DNA of 64,000 nucleotides from Chryseobacterium soli. GTDB lineage: Bacteria > Bacteroidota > Bacteroidia > Flavobacteriales > Weeksellaceae. Within the stretch, counting starts at the first letter, position 1. Each line of letters begins with the position of its first letter. The notes under the pieces were generated by a model. The model was not told the DNA's origin. It saw only the letters and a list, made by a program, of their open reading frames with translations, and ran no database searches. The position numbers and the translations under genes are program-made. Shown one piece after another: positions 8,383 through 17,065 of the stretch. The stretch is from the NCBI RefSeq assembly GCF_000737705.1, contig NZ_JPRH01000004.1, positions 248,001-312,000 on the forward strand. The letters are read 5' to 3'.

Positions 8383-9309
8383 TTAAAATCTGTAAATCAC
8401 TTCTTTTTGGAAGCCTTCAAGCATTTTTTCAGCTTTTTCATAGTCTTTGGTAAATCCTAAAATATAGCCACCCCCGCCGCTTCCGCAGAGTTTTAAATAG
8501 TAAGCATTGGAATCCAGACCTTTTTTCCAGATATTAAAAATACTTTCCGGGATCATCGGACGGAAATGTTCGTATGCCCAATAAGAAAGCTTCTTTAAGT
8601 TTCTAAAGAAAGGCGTCATGTCTTTTTTAAGGAAAGACTCTATACACGCATTATTATAGCGGATAAATTCTTCTTTAAGCGTTTTTCTAAACCCTTCAGT
8701 CTTCATTTTTTCAAAGAAAATCTGAATCATTGGCCCAGTTTCTCCGGACATTCCGGAATCAATAAGGAAAATAGCACCTTTGCCTTTTTCTCCATCGGGA
8801 ATAGAAACCCTGTCGAGGTTTTCTTTATTTTCGATAAGAATAGGAAGGTTCATATAGCAAATTAAAGGATCCATTCCTGAGCTTTTTCCATGGAAATAGC
8901 TTTCCATTTCTCCAAAAACGGCTTTTAATTTCTTTAAATTTTCTTTTGAAATATTTTCAGGATCAAGTTTATTGATGGAATATTTTTCAAAAATAGCAGC
9001 TACCAAAGCTCCTGAACTTCCCACTCCATATCCCTGAGGAATATTGGAATCAAAGAAAAGTCCTTTTGAAATATCACTTTTAAAACTTTCAATATCTAAT
9101 TTGAAATCGTCAGAAAGATCCAATTCTAATAAATAATCGGAGTATTTCTGTAAATGTTGGTTTGATTTAAGCTCAAATTCAGGACCTAGATCCGAGAATT
9201 TTAAGGTTCCTTTATAAAAACTGTAAGGAACAACAAGTCCCTGGGAATCTTCTATCATCCCATATTCTCCAAACAGAATTATTTTTGCGTAAAATAGAGG
9301 GTTCGTCAT
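8383..9309 (-). CDS. GHMP kinase, probable mevalonate kinase
   Basis: A 308-residue member of the GHMP superfamily, which phosphorylates small alcohols with ATP. Motif 1 is FYAKIILFGEYGMIE (residues 6-20), motif 2 the P-loop-like IPQGYGVGSSGALVA (90-104), and motif 3 LCGSGGGGYILGF near residue 280. Mevalonate kinases in Bacteroidota begin in this way (KILLFGEYG) and the next gene is a prenyltransferase, so mevalonate to 5-phosphomevalonate is the likely reaction. Phosphomevalonate kinase or another GHMP sugar kinase cannot be ruled out. The start at 9309 gives the family N-terminus. A -7-like box (complement of CAAAGTTA, 9329-9336) precedes it. Confidence 0.82.
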   Translation of the reverse strand: MTNPLFYAKIILFGEYGMIEDSQGLVVPYSFYKGTLKFSDLGPEFELKSNQHLQKYSDYLLELDLSDDFKLDIESFKSDISKGLFFDSNIPQGYGVGSSGALVAAIFEKYSINKLDPENISKENLKKLKAVFGEMESYFHGKSSGMDPLICYMNLPILIENKENLDRVSIPDGEKGKGAIFLIDSGMSGETGPMIQIFFEKMKTEGFRKTLKEEFIRYNNACIESFLKKDMTPFFRNLKKLSYWAYEHFRPMIPESIFNIWKKGLDSNAYYLKLCGSGGGGYILGFTKDYEKAEKMLEGFQKEVIYRF

Positions 9310-9439
9310 TTTGACATAAATCTTTTTGCAAAGTTAAAATTATTCGCATGAATATAAGCAAAATCCAAGCCGAATTATATCTATTCTATCAGTATATCGC
9401 TTACCGCTTCTCTTAAGCTTGAGTAAAGGTATGAAAAAA

Positions 9440-9457
9440 GACGTTAAAAATAACGTC
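9440..9457 (-). terminator. Terminator of the Atg22-like MFS gene
   Basis: GACGTTA / TAACGTC with an AAAA loop is followed on the minus strand by six Ts, 9 nt after the stop codon. Confidence 0.88.
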
Positions 9458-9465
9458 CTTTTGTA

Positions 9466-10956
9466 TTATAAAGTATCTCTGTCTTTCAGCATGTTGACTT
9501 TAAGGAATCGGATCAGGACGAGTCCTGTTGCGAAGAATAAAGTCATGGAAAGGGCTGCAATACGCATGTTGTTAAAATGCTCAATCAATGTTGCAAAGAT
9601 GAAGGTTCCAATGATAATGGCTATCTTTTCCAATACATCATAGAAACTGAAGTATGTTGTATTTTCCATTGAATTTTCCGGCAATAGTTTGGAATAAGTG
9701 GATCTGGACATCGCCTGAAGACCTCCCATTACCAATCCTACTACTGCGGCCACTCCATAGAACTGATATTCAACCGTTGGGTTTTCTTTATTTAAGAAGA
9801 ATGCCCACAGACAAGCCACAATCCATAGAACAATCGCAATGGAGATCACATTTTTGTTTCCGATTTTTCTTGATAGTCTGGAAAATATAACGGCTCCGAT
9901 AATGGCTTCAATCTGAATCACCAAAAGTGTTCCTATCAGTTTATCCTGAGCAAGATTGATTTCACTTTTTCCAAATAAAGTAGCCATCAGGAAGATCGTC
10001 TGCATCCCTACACTGTAGAAAAAGAAGCTGGAAAGGAAAAATTTCAGATTTTTATCTTTAAATAATTCTCCACCTACTTTGAACAGTTCATGGAAACTTT
10101 CTTTTGCAATATCTTTATAGAAGCTTAGGTTATCTTTTAAAACTTCAAAGAAACCACCCTGCTCTTCATGCTTTTTAAAGATGTTTTTATAGTTTAACAG
10201 GACCAGATCTTTAGGTAATTTTTCTTTAACATCGCCAAACTGAGGAAGGTGTTTGAAGGTATATTGTGAAAATCCGAACCACCAGGCTCCTGTAAGCAGG
10301 AAGCTGATTCTTGTAAAGATCAGCTGTTGTGCCGCTCCTTTAGCAAAAACCTGAATAAGCACAAGACAAATCACGACCAATACTACTGAACCGATATATC
10401 CGTAAACATATCCTTTGGCCGAAAGGGCATCCTGTTTATCGCGTGTTGCAATATCGGGAAGAAATGAGTTGTAAAATACGAGACTTCCCCAGAATCCTAC
10501 ACTGGCTGTGATACTGAACAGAAGGCCCAGAAAGACATTGTGCATCCCGGTAAACATTGCTAATCCCATACATGAAGTTGCCCCCAGGTAACAGAAAAAC
10601 TGCAGGAATGATTTTTTATTTCCGATCGTATCAGCTAAAGAAGATAAAAACGGGGAAAGCAACACCACAATGAAAAACGATATCGTTAAAGAATAACCGT
10701 ACACCGCATCGGGCTGGTATTCATTCCCGAAAATCTTGATCATATGCCGTACCGGAACATCGATCCATTTTTTGGTTTCCGCTACATATTCCTTTTTATC
10801 ATATGCTGTGGTCAGAATAGAATAATAAATTGGAAAGATAGTAGAGGTAATAACCAAAGAATAAACAGAGTTTGCCCAGTCATACACTGCCCAGGCTTTC
10901 ATAATCTTTGGATTATTTTTTATGTTTTGAGTTTCTTGATTCTCAATTTCAGACAT
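9466..10956 (-). CDS. MFS transporter, UMF1/Atg22-like
   Basis: A 496-residue inner-membrane protein with about 12 hydrophobic helices. The N-terminus IMKAWAVYDWANSVYSLVIT and the FYNSFLPDIA segment are hallmarks of the UMF1 group related to yeast Atg22, a vacuolar amino-acid effluxer. GNKKSFLQFF after helix 2 stands in for the usual MFS loop, and RKIGNKNVISIAIVLW after helix 8 for the second one. An insertion of about 60 residues between helices 6 and 7 is typical. The transported compound in bacteria is not known; efflux of amino acids is a guess by analogy. The gene has its own terminator and stands between the thiolase and mevalonate genes. Confidence 0.85.
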   Translation of the reverse strand: MSEIENQETQNIKNNPKIMKAWAVYDWANSVYSLVITSTIFPIYYSILTTAYDKKEYVAETKKWIDVPVRHMIKIFGNEYQPDAVYGYSLTISFFIVVLLSPFLSSLADTIGNKKSFLQFFCYLGATSCMGLAMFTGMHNVFLGLLFSITASVGFWGSLVFYNSFLPDIATRDKQDALSAKGYVYGYIGSVVLVVICLVLIQVFAKGAAQQLIFTRISFLLTGAWWFGFSQYTFKHLPQFGDVKEKLPKDLVLLNYKNIFKKHEEQGGFFEVLKDNLSFYKDIAKESFHELFKVGGELFKDKNLKFFLSSFFFYSVGMQTIFLMATLFGKSEINLAQDKLIGTLLVIQIEAIIGAVIFSRLSRKIGNKNVISIAIVLWIVACLWAFFLNKENPTVEYQFYGVAAVVGLVMGGLQAMSRSTYSKLLPENSMENTTYFSFYDVLEKIAIIIGTFIFATLIEHFNNMRIAALSMTLFFATGLVLIRFLKVNMLKDRDTL

Positions 10957-10990
10957 TTCAAATAAATATTAGTAGCACAAAAATATAAAA

Positions 10991-11010
10991 ACCGCTGAAT
11001 ATTCGGCGGT
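10991..11010 (-). terminator. Terminator of the thiolase gene
   Basis: ACCGC / GCGGT close a hairpin with an inner GAATATTC palindrome, followed by Ts on the minus strand, 25 nt past the thiolase stop codon. Confidence 0.82.
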
Positions 11011-11035
11011 TTTTATATTAAATTAAATTTATAGT

Positions 11036-12214
11036 TTATATATTTTCAATAACAATGGCTGAAGCACCACCTCCACCATTGCAAATTGCTGCTGCGCCAT
11101 ATTTTGCATTGTTCTGCTTTAATACGTTGATCAGCGTTACGATGATTCTTGATCCTGAGCTTCCCAGCGGGTGTCCTAATGCTACAGCACCCCCATTTAC
11201 ATTTACTTTAGAAGCGTCTAATCCTAGGATTTTATTGTTGGCCAAACCTACTACAGAGAATGCTTCGTTGAATTCGAAGAAATCGATATCAGAAATTTGC
11301 AATCCTGCTTTTTTCAGAGCGATAGGAAGTGCTTTTGCCGGTGCTGTAGTGAAGTTTTCAGGCTCCTGTGCTGCGTCTGCATAAGAGACTATTCTTGCTA
11401 AAGGCTTAAGGCCTAATTCTTCCATTTTTTCTTTAGAAACAAGGATCAAAGCGGAAGCACCATCATTTAAAGTGGATGCATTGGCAGCTGTAACAGTTCC
11501 TTCTTCTTTCTTGAATACGGTTGGAAGTGTAGGAAGCCTGTCAAAATTAACTGCTTTATATTCTTCATCTTCTGCAAAAATTACAGGTTCTCCTTTTCTC
11601 TGAGGGATTGAAACGGGTACGATTTCTTCATTAAATTTCCCTTCGCTCCATGCTTTTGCTGATCTTTTATAAGATTCAATAGCAAAATTATCCTGATCTT
11701 CTCTTGTAATGCTGTAGTCTGCTGCACATTTTTCTGCGCAAACTCCCATATGAACTTTGTTGTAAACGTCTGTAAGACCGTCCAGCACCATTCCGTCCAA
11801 CATTTTAATATCTCCTAATTTGGTTGCTACTCTTGCGTTGTAGTAATGAGGAACCATAGACATGTTCTCCATTCCTCCTGCAACGATTACTTCCGCATCG
11901 CCTGCTTTGATAGCCTGTGCAGCCATTGTTACAGCCTTCATTCCTGATGCACAAACTTTATTGACTGTAGTTGAAGGCGTCTCAATAGACAAACCTGCTC
12001 CTAATGCAGCCTGACGGGCAGGAGCCTGTCCTTCTCCAGCCTGCAATACGTTCCCCATATAGATTTCCTGAACGTTTTTAGGGTCTAAGCCGATTTTATC
12101 TAATGCTCCTTTTACAGCAATAGATCCCAGCTTTGTAGCCGGAACAGTTGATAAATTTCCTAAAAAACTTCCCATTGGAGTTCTAACTGCAGAAACGATG
12201 AATACTTCTTTCAT
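11036..12214 (-). CDS. Acetyl-CoA C-acetyltransferase (thiolase)
   Basis: A 392-residue thiolase joining or cleaving acetoacetyl-CoA and acetyl-CoA. All catalytic residues are at canonical places: nucleophile C88 (NKVCASGM), H348 (ALGHPLGSSG) and C378 (AICNGGGGAS), with NEAF near residue 315. The start at 12214 (MKEVFIVSAVRTPMGSF) is chosen; an in-frame ATG nine codons upstream adds a tail foreign to the family. It may serve acyl-CoA degradation or supply acetoacetyl-CoA to the mevalonate route whose kinase lies 2 kb away; sequence does not distinguish these. It is single, with its own terminator. Confidence 0.94.
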   Translation of the reverse strand: MKEVFIVSAVRTPMGSFLGNLSTVPATKLGSIAVKGALDKIGLDPKNVQEIYMGNVLQAGEGQAPARQAALGAGLSIETPSTTVNKVCASGMKAVTMAAQAIKAGDAEVIVAGGMENMSMVPHYYNARVATKLGDIKMLDGMVLDGLTDVYNKVHMGVCAEKCAADYSITREDQDNFAIESYKRSAKAWSEGKFNEEIVPVSIPQRKGEPVIFAEDEEYKAVNFDRLPTLPTVFKKEEGTVTAANASTLNDGASALILVSKEKMEELGLKPLARIVSYADAAQEPENFTTAPAKALPIALKKAGLQISDIDFFEFNEAFSVVGLANNKILGLDASKVNVNGGAVALGHPLGSSGSRIIVTLINVLKQNNAKYGAAAICNGGGGASAIVIENI

Positions 12215-12273
12215 GTGTATGATATTTATTTTTTTAGTCAAATGAAGCCGAAAGGCTGCATTCTTTAATACTT

Positions 12274-12717
12274 TTATTTTACTTTAATTAATATAAAATG
12301 ATACTGGTCATTATCAATCTTGTTCTCGACTTTCAGATAACGATCCTGGGTAGCTACAATTTTATTACTGAAAACATCCCCTACTTTTATACGGTTATCC
12401 TGTTGATTAATATTTTCAATGACAATCGATTTATAATTGCAGTCATCAATAAAAACCATTGTTGATTTCACAAAATCTTTTCCGTCATTATAATATTCAG
12501 TCTGAACATTATCTTTTACGGTCATATACCAAAGATTTTTTGGATAATTGGAGCGTAGAAATGTTCCTTCCTTGATATTACTGCATTTAGGAGGATTATC
12601 TACAGGCTTTTGCTGTACTCCTTCTTTTTTCTTGGTATCAGTTTCTTTTTTCTGAGCATGTATCTGAAAAATGCCCAAAAACAATACAGCAACGGAAATG
12701 GTCTTTATCCCCTTCAT
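12274..12717 (-). CDS. Exported hypothetical protein
   Basis: A 147-residue protein not recognised as a known family. The N-terminus MKGIKTISVAVLFLGIFQIHAQ is a Sec signal peptide. A short Lys/Glu-rich linker with KKETDTKKKEGVQQKP follows, then a compact domain with CSNIKEGTF and IDDCNYKS, two cysteines that could pair. The 11-nt gap to the upstream membrane-protein gene suggests the two are cotranscribed. A periplasmic or surface location is likely. Confidence 0.65.
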   Translation of the reverse strand: MKGIKTISVAVLFLGIFQIHAQKKETDTKKKEGVQQKPVDNPPKCSNIKEGTFLRSNYPKNLWYMTVKDNVQTEYYNDGKDFVKSTMVFIDDCNYKSIVIENINQQDNRIKVGDVFSNKIVATQDRYLKVENKIDNDQYHFILIKVK

Positions 12718-12728
12718 ATTGATATCTC

Positions 12729-13118
12729 TTATTTATTTTTTATTTTATTTCCTGATAAAATCATCAGAATCGCGCCTAAAAATTCAACAGCCCAGCCCCA
12801 TTTTAGTTTTACAACTCCGGCAAAGGTTTCTCTCCAGGATTTAAACGGTACAAAGCTGAAGTATTCTAATGACTGCATTTTAACCGCTAATAAAGTGAAA
12901 GCGAACAAAAGAACTAGTAATATGCCAAAAGTTCTTACCACTTTGGCACTGCTATTTATCAGTCCAAAGGCCGCACATGCAGAAAGAACCCAGCATGTAA
13001 TCGCCAGATAGTGGTCTAGCTTCCAATAATTCCAATTCCCAATAATAGGAACATGAACCAGGGGTAGAAAGCTCCCTGCCACCACTAATAACAATCCTAA
13101 TAATTGAATATTTTTCAT
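12729..13118 (-). CDS. Small integral membrane protein of unknown function
   Basis: A 129-residue protein with four hydrophobic segments (about residues 4-22, 40-58, 62-85, 103-122). Two of them carry polar residues: GNWNYWKLDHYLAITCWVLS and LKWGWAVEFLGAILMILSG. The start at 13118 (MKNIQLLGLLLVV) is preferred; the in-frame ATG at 13154 lies within the terminator stem of the upstream gene. It probably heads a two-gene unit with the exported protein downstream. I recognise no family. Confidence 0.6.
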   Translation of the reverse strand: MKNIQLLGLLLVVAGSFLPLVHVPIIGNWNYWKLDHYLAITCWVLSACAAFGLINSSAKVVRTFGILLVLLFAFTLLAVKMQSLEYFSFVPFKSWRETFAGVVKLKWGWAVEFLGAILMILSGNKIKNK

Positions 13119-13145
13119 ATTTCTTAAAGAGCCAAAATACAAAAA

Positions 13146-13172
13146 AAAACACACTTTACAGAAGTGTGTTTT
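13146..13172 (-). terminator. Terminator after the beta-barrel-like gene
   Basis: An 11-bp stem AAAACACACTT / AAGTGTGTTTT with a TACAG loop is followed by a long T run on the minus strand. Confidence 0.85.
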
Positions 13173-13266
13173 AAAAACAAATTATTGGCGTACAAACATT
13201 TGTTAGTGTAAAAAAAATATATTAAAATTATTTATTTCGCAATAAAAATCATTTTTTATTATTCAA

Positions 13267-14349
13267 TTAAAAATCAATATTGGCTATTTCTATCCCGATT
13301 TGTAAACCATATTTCTTCTTCAGGGTAGCATCACTGTTAAACGCCGGGGTAAAATCTTTTTGAATGAATATATTAAATCCACCATATCCAACTCCGAACT
13401 TCCCTCCAAAGACGAAATTATTTAAACCCTGTTTTACCCTTTCACGCTCTACAATCCTTCTGGAATCTTCATTTGAAAACCTATTATAAATGGTGCTGAA
13501 CAATCTTGTCCCTCCATACACACCGGCAACTATAGAGAACTGGCTTTTTCTGTTATCCAGATATTTCACTCCGTCTACCACTTTATATTCAGGGTTCAGA
13601 ACAAACCTCAGATCCAGAGGAATCATAAGGTAGGAATTATTAAGGTATGTTTTCCTCAAATTTCCTCTTGAGAAATCATCTACGACAAGCTTTTGATTTT
13701 CCTGAGCGAAGACTTTATCATATTTCGGGGTGAACCTGTCTGAACGGAATCCCAGTCCGATACGGTAAAAAAACGGACTTGTGAATCCCCCCAATTGGTT
13801 TTCATATCTCAAGGTCGTATTGGTTGAATTGATGATCGTATTTTTCACATCAGAATCCTGGTTGTAAAATTTAAAAGGATCGTCTTTTGAAGTCAGATTC
13901 GCTCCTGTTAAGCTCACAGAAAGCTGCCATGAATGCAGATAATCCTTAACCGTTTTCTTTCTGCTGGCCAGTTTTAATTTTACGCCATCCGTTCCCAATT
14001 GCATCTCATTTTTGCGCCACAATACACTGTCACGCCTTCCTAATACTGCATTTTTCACCATTTCTTTAGTGGCATTTTCCAACTCATTTTGCTGGGCATC
14101 TACTTTATCGTTGATGTTTTGCTGGTATCTCGCTGCAATTTCTGCTCTCTTGCTTTGCTTTTCTTCGGAGGTAATTTTCTTTTCCTGAAACATTTTATCA
14201 ACGTTATCAAGTTCCTCATTCATCTTTGATTTTTCTGAAACCACAATGCTGTCAATCTTTTGAGAATAAGATTTCATGTGGCTGTTTTCCTGTGCAAAGC
14301 TGTATGAAAAAGCCATTACAGCGGTCATTAAGGCAATTTTCGTTTTCAT
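13267..14349 (-). CDS. Exported coiled-coil plus beta-barrel-like envelope protein
   Basis: A 360-residue protein with signal peptide MKTKIALMTAVMAFSYSFAQ. Residues 25-105 are charged and heptad-like (EKSKMNEELDNVDKMFQEKK and so on), a probable coiled coil in the periplasm. From about residue 140 the sequence alternates hydrophobic and polar residues with aromatic strand ends (FFYRIGLGFRSDRFTPKY, FSIVAGVYGGTRLF) and ends in ANIDF, as in outer-membrane barrels. It lies downstream of an ECF sigma gene and a membrane-anchored protein in the same orientation (81 nt gap), so it may be part of that regulatory set or its target. No named family recognised. Confidence 0.65.
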   Translation of the reverse strand: MKTKIALMTAVMAFSYSFAQENSHMKSYSQKIDSIVVSEKSKMNEELDNVDKMFQEKKITSEEKQSKRAEIAARYQQNINDKVDAQQNELENATKEMVKNAVLGRRDSVLWRKNEMQLGTDGVKLKLASRKKTVKDYLHSWQLSVSLTGANLTSKDDPFKFYNQDSDVKNTIINSTNTTLRYENQLGGFTSPFFYRIGLGFRSDRFTPKYDKVFAQENQKLVVDDFSRGNLRKTYLNNSYLMIPLDLRFVLNPEYKVVDGVKYLDNRKSQFSIVAGVYGGTRLFSTIYNRFSNEDSRRIVERERVKQGLNNFVFGGKFGVGYGGFNIFIQKDFTPAFNSDATLKKKYGLQIGIEIANIDF

Positions 14350-14430
14350 ATTTTAGATTAATTTTTAGACAATATTATCCCACAACTCATTTTTTCAGAG
14401 CAGTATTTTTTTATGTAAAAGGTTAAAAGA

Positions 14431-15132
14431 TTATTTGGTTTCCTGATCGGAAAAGACGGTCACACCGAGTATTTTTAAAGAATTTGGGCTTTTGAATTTA
14501 ATTTTCGTAGCATCCAGCACTCCGAATTTACCCTGTTCACCTTTATTTTCTTCACGGGTTCTGTCAAATTCTCTTCCCAGCAGCAATTCGTCAGCTTTTA
14601 TATAATTTGCTTTATTTTTTGCTGCAATCACAGGTTTTTCAATACTATTAGCCACTGTTGAATTTATCGCAGGAACAGCGATCACATTATTTTTGATGAT
14701 AATTTCTTCTTTTGCTAAATGCTGGACATTTGGTATAGCATGGTCCTCAGAAACGGTAGATATTTCTTTATCGGTTTTGATTTTATCAATTTTATTTTCC
14801 TTGAGAACCGCTACCTCAGCATGTTGAGCCTGATCAGTATTTGAATTGACGATTTCAACGGTTGGTTGGGGTTCTGCAACAGCATTTAGCTTTTCAGCTG
14901 TTGCGATTACGGCCTTATCTTCAGTTTTATTTGAATTAAAATAAAAGAAAGCGCCAAAAGAAATCAAAAGCAATATGGCAGCCGCGTATTTCCAGCCCTG
15001 GAACGGTTTTTTAATGTCTGAAATGGGTACTTTGTCCAGTTCAGCTTCCATTCTGTCCCAAAGATCAGCGGAAGGCTTTATTTCAAGCTTTTCGTAATCA
15101 GATCTTACTTGTTTCAATATTTCTTTTTTCAT
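14431..15132 (-). CDS. Single-pass membrane protein, candidate anti-sigma factor
   Basis: A 233-residue protein. Residues 1-35 (ending KPSADLWDRMEAELDKVP) resemble the short cytosolic N-terminal region of Flavobacteriia proteins encoded beside ECF sigma factors. One membrane helix follows at about 47-64 (YAAAILLLISFGAFFYF), then a periplasmic region with low-complexity Glu/Lys/Val content. The ATG at 15132 overlaps the end of the sigma gene by 35 nt, indicating translational coupling. By position and topology it probably restrains that sigma factor. No zinc-binding HxxxCxxC anti-sigma motif is visible, so the function is inferred from context. Confidence 0.65.
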   Translation of the reverse strand: MKKEILKQVRSDYEKLEIKPSADLWDRMEAELDKVPISDIKKPFQGWKYAAAILLLISFGAFFYFNSNKTEDKAVIATAEKLNAVAEPQPTVEIVNSNTDQAQHAEVAVLKENKIDKIKTDKEISTVSEDHAIPNVQHLAKEEIIIKNNVIAVPAINSTVANSIEKPVIAAKNKANYIKADELLLGREFDRTREENKGEQGKFGVLDATKIKFKSPNSLKILGVTVFSDQETK

Positions 15133-15652
15133 TTTCTTTTGTTTTAAAAAATTCGGCAAGCCATTTTTTCGCTTTACTCAACTGGCTCTTGCTGGTCCCT
15201 TCCGAAATATTGAGAATTTCGGCAATCTCATGATGTTTTTTCTCTTCAAAAACATATAAATTAAAAATCAGCCTATATCCTACCGGCATCTGAGAAAATA
15301 TTTCTTCAATATTAATTTCACCAAACTGCTCTTCACCATCTTCCTCAGAGTAATCATCTGCAATTTCAATATCCATGTAGAGAATATTTTTATTTTTCCG
15401 GACAAAGCTTATAGCATCATTAACGACAATTTTTCTGAGCCAAAACGGAAAACTTTTCCATTCTCTGCATTCATCAAGTTTGGTAAAACATTTCATAAAT
15501 GCATTTAAAAGAATATCTTCTGCATCATGAATATTGTTCGTGTAAGAGTTTGCAATGGCAAGCATTTTTGCTGAAAACAGATCGTAAAGCGCTTTCTGAG
15601 CCCTACGGTCCTGTTTTTTAGCCAGCATAAAATTCTCTTCTAAAGTCTTCAT
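15098..15652 (-). CDS. ECF-type RNA polymerase sigma-70 factor
   Basis: A 184-residue regulator directing RNA polymerase to a small set of promoters. Region 2 is visible as YTNNIHDAEDILLNAFMKCF, with the DAED acid patch, and WLRKIVVNDAISFVRKN; region 4 as MPVGYRLIFNLYVFEEKKHHE plus the HTH EIAEILNISEGTSKSQLSKA. The start at 15652 (MKTLEENFMLAKK) is chosen because the additional upstream codons are not sigma-like and cross the terminator of the nucleoside-permease gene. The final 35 nt overlap the putative anti-sigma gene. Signals controlling it are unknown; envelope stress is a reasonable guess given the downstream envelope protein. Confidence 0.9.
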   Translation of the reverse strand: MKTLEENFMLAKKQDRRAQKALYDLFSAKMLAIANSYTNNIHDAEDILLNAFMKCFTKLDECREWKSFPFWLRKIVVNDAISFVRKNKNILYMDIEIADDYSEEDGEEQFGEINIEEIFSQMPVGYRLIFNLYVFEEKKHHEIAEILNISEGTSKSQLSKAKKWLAEFFKTKENEKRNIETSKI

Positions 15653-15710
15653 GTATGAGTTTCTATATATAAGACGGGATCTGTAATAAATGGTTGCCTG
15701 AAAATAAAAA

Positions 15711-15740
15711 AAATTGCACTTTTTTTTAAAAGTGCAATTT
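15711..15740 (-). terminator. Terminator of the nucleoside permease gene
   Basis: A 13-bp stem AAATTGCACTTTT / AAAAGTGCAATTT with a T loop lies 27 nt after the permease stop codon, followed by Ts on the minus strand. Confidence 0.85.
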
Positions 15741-15766
15741 AATATTTTAATAATCAACGAAATAAA

Positions 15767-17047
15767 TTAATGATTTACTTCTTTTAATTGATTAGGATCG
15801 TGCTTATGTTTAAAAATAACAGCAAATAAAACGGTCACAATTAATGCATAGCCTGCAAATATGTACCAAGAAGTCTGCCATCCTTCCAGCTGTAATGCAG
15901 GATCAGTCTGTGAAAACACATAATGATTTACTACGCCCTGAGCAGCCAGCATTCCTATTGTCGCACCAAAACCATTGGTCATCATCATGAAAACGCCCTG
16001 AGCACTTGAACGGATACTTTTATCTGTTTCCTTATCTACAAATAGTGAACCTGACACGTTGAAGAAGTCAAATGCAATTCCATACACAATCATTGATAAG
16101 ACAAACATCCATACACCGCCTCCAGGATTTCCTAATCCGAACAGTCCAAATCGTAAAACCCAGGCAAACATCGCCATCAGCATTACTTTTTTAATTCCGA
16201 ATCTCTTTAAAAAGAAAGGAATCAACAGAATACATAATGTTTCGGAAACCTGAGAAAGGGAAATCAAAGCATTGGCATGATTCGCTCCCCAAGTATCTTT
16301 GAAAGCTGGAATATCTTTAAAGCTGGTAATAAACGGGTTTGCATATCCATTGGTAATCTGTAATGAAACTCCCAACAGCATGGAAAAAATGAAGAAAACA
16401 GCCATTTTCTTATCTTTAAAAAGGGCAAATGCTTTCAATCCTAATGCATCAGAAAAGCTTTTCTTCTCATCACTTTTATTGGTAGGACATTTCGGTAAGG
16501 TAAATGAGTATACAAATAATACTATTCCTAAAATTCCCGATACAAAAAATTGTGAATAACTGTGCTGAAATCCTGTAAAATCTACAAACAGCATCGCGCA
16601 AATGAAACCGATTGTACCGAAAGTACGGATAGGAGGAAATGCTTTGATCGTGTCATAGTTATTGTTTACAAGAACAGTATATGCTACAGAGTTTGAAAGG
16701 GCAATGGAAGGCATATAGAACATCACACTTAAACTATATAAAAGGAATAGTTTAGAAAATTCCACATCGCTTCCTGCCGACATTCCATAGTATCCTGCTG
16801 CAATCAAAAAGACGGCTGCGAAAAAATGACAAATCCCAAGCAGCTTCTGAGCCTGTATCCATCGGTCTGCAATAATCCCCATCAATGCGGGCATAAAAAT
16901 GGAGACAATCCCCTGCATTGCATAAAAAAGGCCTATTTTAGAGCCTAATCCAACTGAACCTAAATAATTTCCCATGGAAGTTAAATAGGCCCCCCAAACA
17001 GCAAACTGAAGAAAGCTAAGGATGGTAAGTCGTAATTTTAAATTCAT
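15767..17047 (-). CDS. MFS nucleoside permease, NupG/XapB-like
   Basis: A 426-residue, 12-helix carrier of the nucleoside:H+ symporter group of the MFS. The start MNLKLRLTILSFLQFAVWGA and the next segment LTSMGNYLGSVG, then IADRWIQAQKLL, match NupG. AFPPIRTFGTIGFICAML near residue 135 is a second family signature, and GIAFDFFNVSGSLFVDKE near residue 335 a third. It should import nucleosides across the inner membrane. Flavobacteriia often keep several such genes, and the preferred nucleoside is not predictable. It is a single gene flanked by its own terminator and, upstream, the bifunctional nuclease gene 19 nt away, suggesting cotranscription. Confidence 0.88.
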   Translation of the reverse strand: MNLKLRLTILSFLQFAVWGAYLTSMGNYLGSVGLGSKIGLFYAMQGIVSIFMPALMGIIADRWIQAQKLLGICHFFAAVFLIAAGYYGMSAGSDVEFSKLFLLYSLSVMFYMPSIALSNSVAYTVLVNNNYDTIKAFPPIRTFGTIGFICAMLFVDFTGFQHSYSQFFVSGILGIVLFVYSFTLPKCPTNKSDEKKSFSDALGLKAFALFKDKKMAVFFIFSMLLGVSLQITNGYANPFITSFKDIPAFKDTWGANHANALISLSQVSETLCILLIPFFLKRFGIKKVMLMAMFAWVLRFGLFGLGNPGGGVWMFVLSMIVYGIAFDFFNVSGSLFVDKETDKSIRSSAQGVFMMMTNGFGATIGMLAAQGVVNHYVFSQTDPALQLEGWQTSWYIFAGYALIVTVLFAVIFKHKHDPNQLKEVNH

Positions 17048-17065
17048 AGTTTAAATGTAAATATC

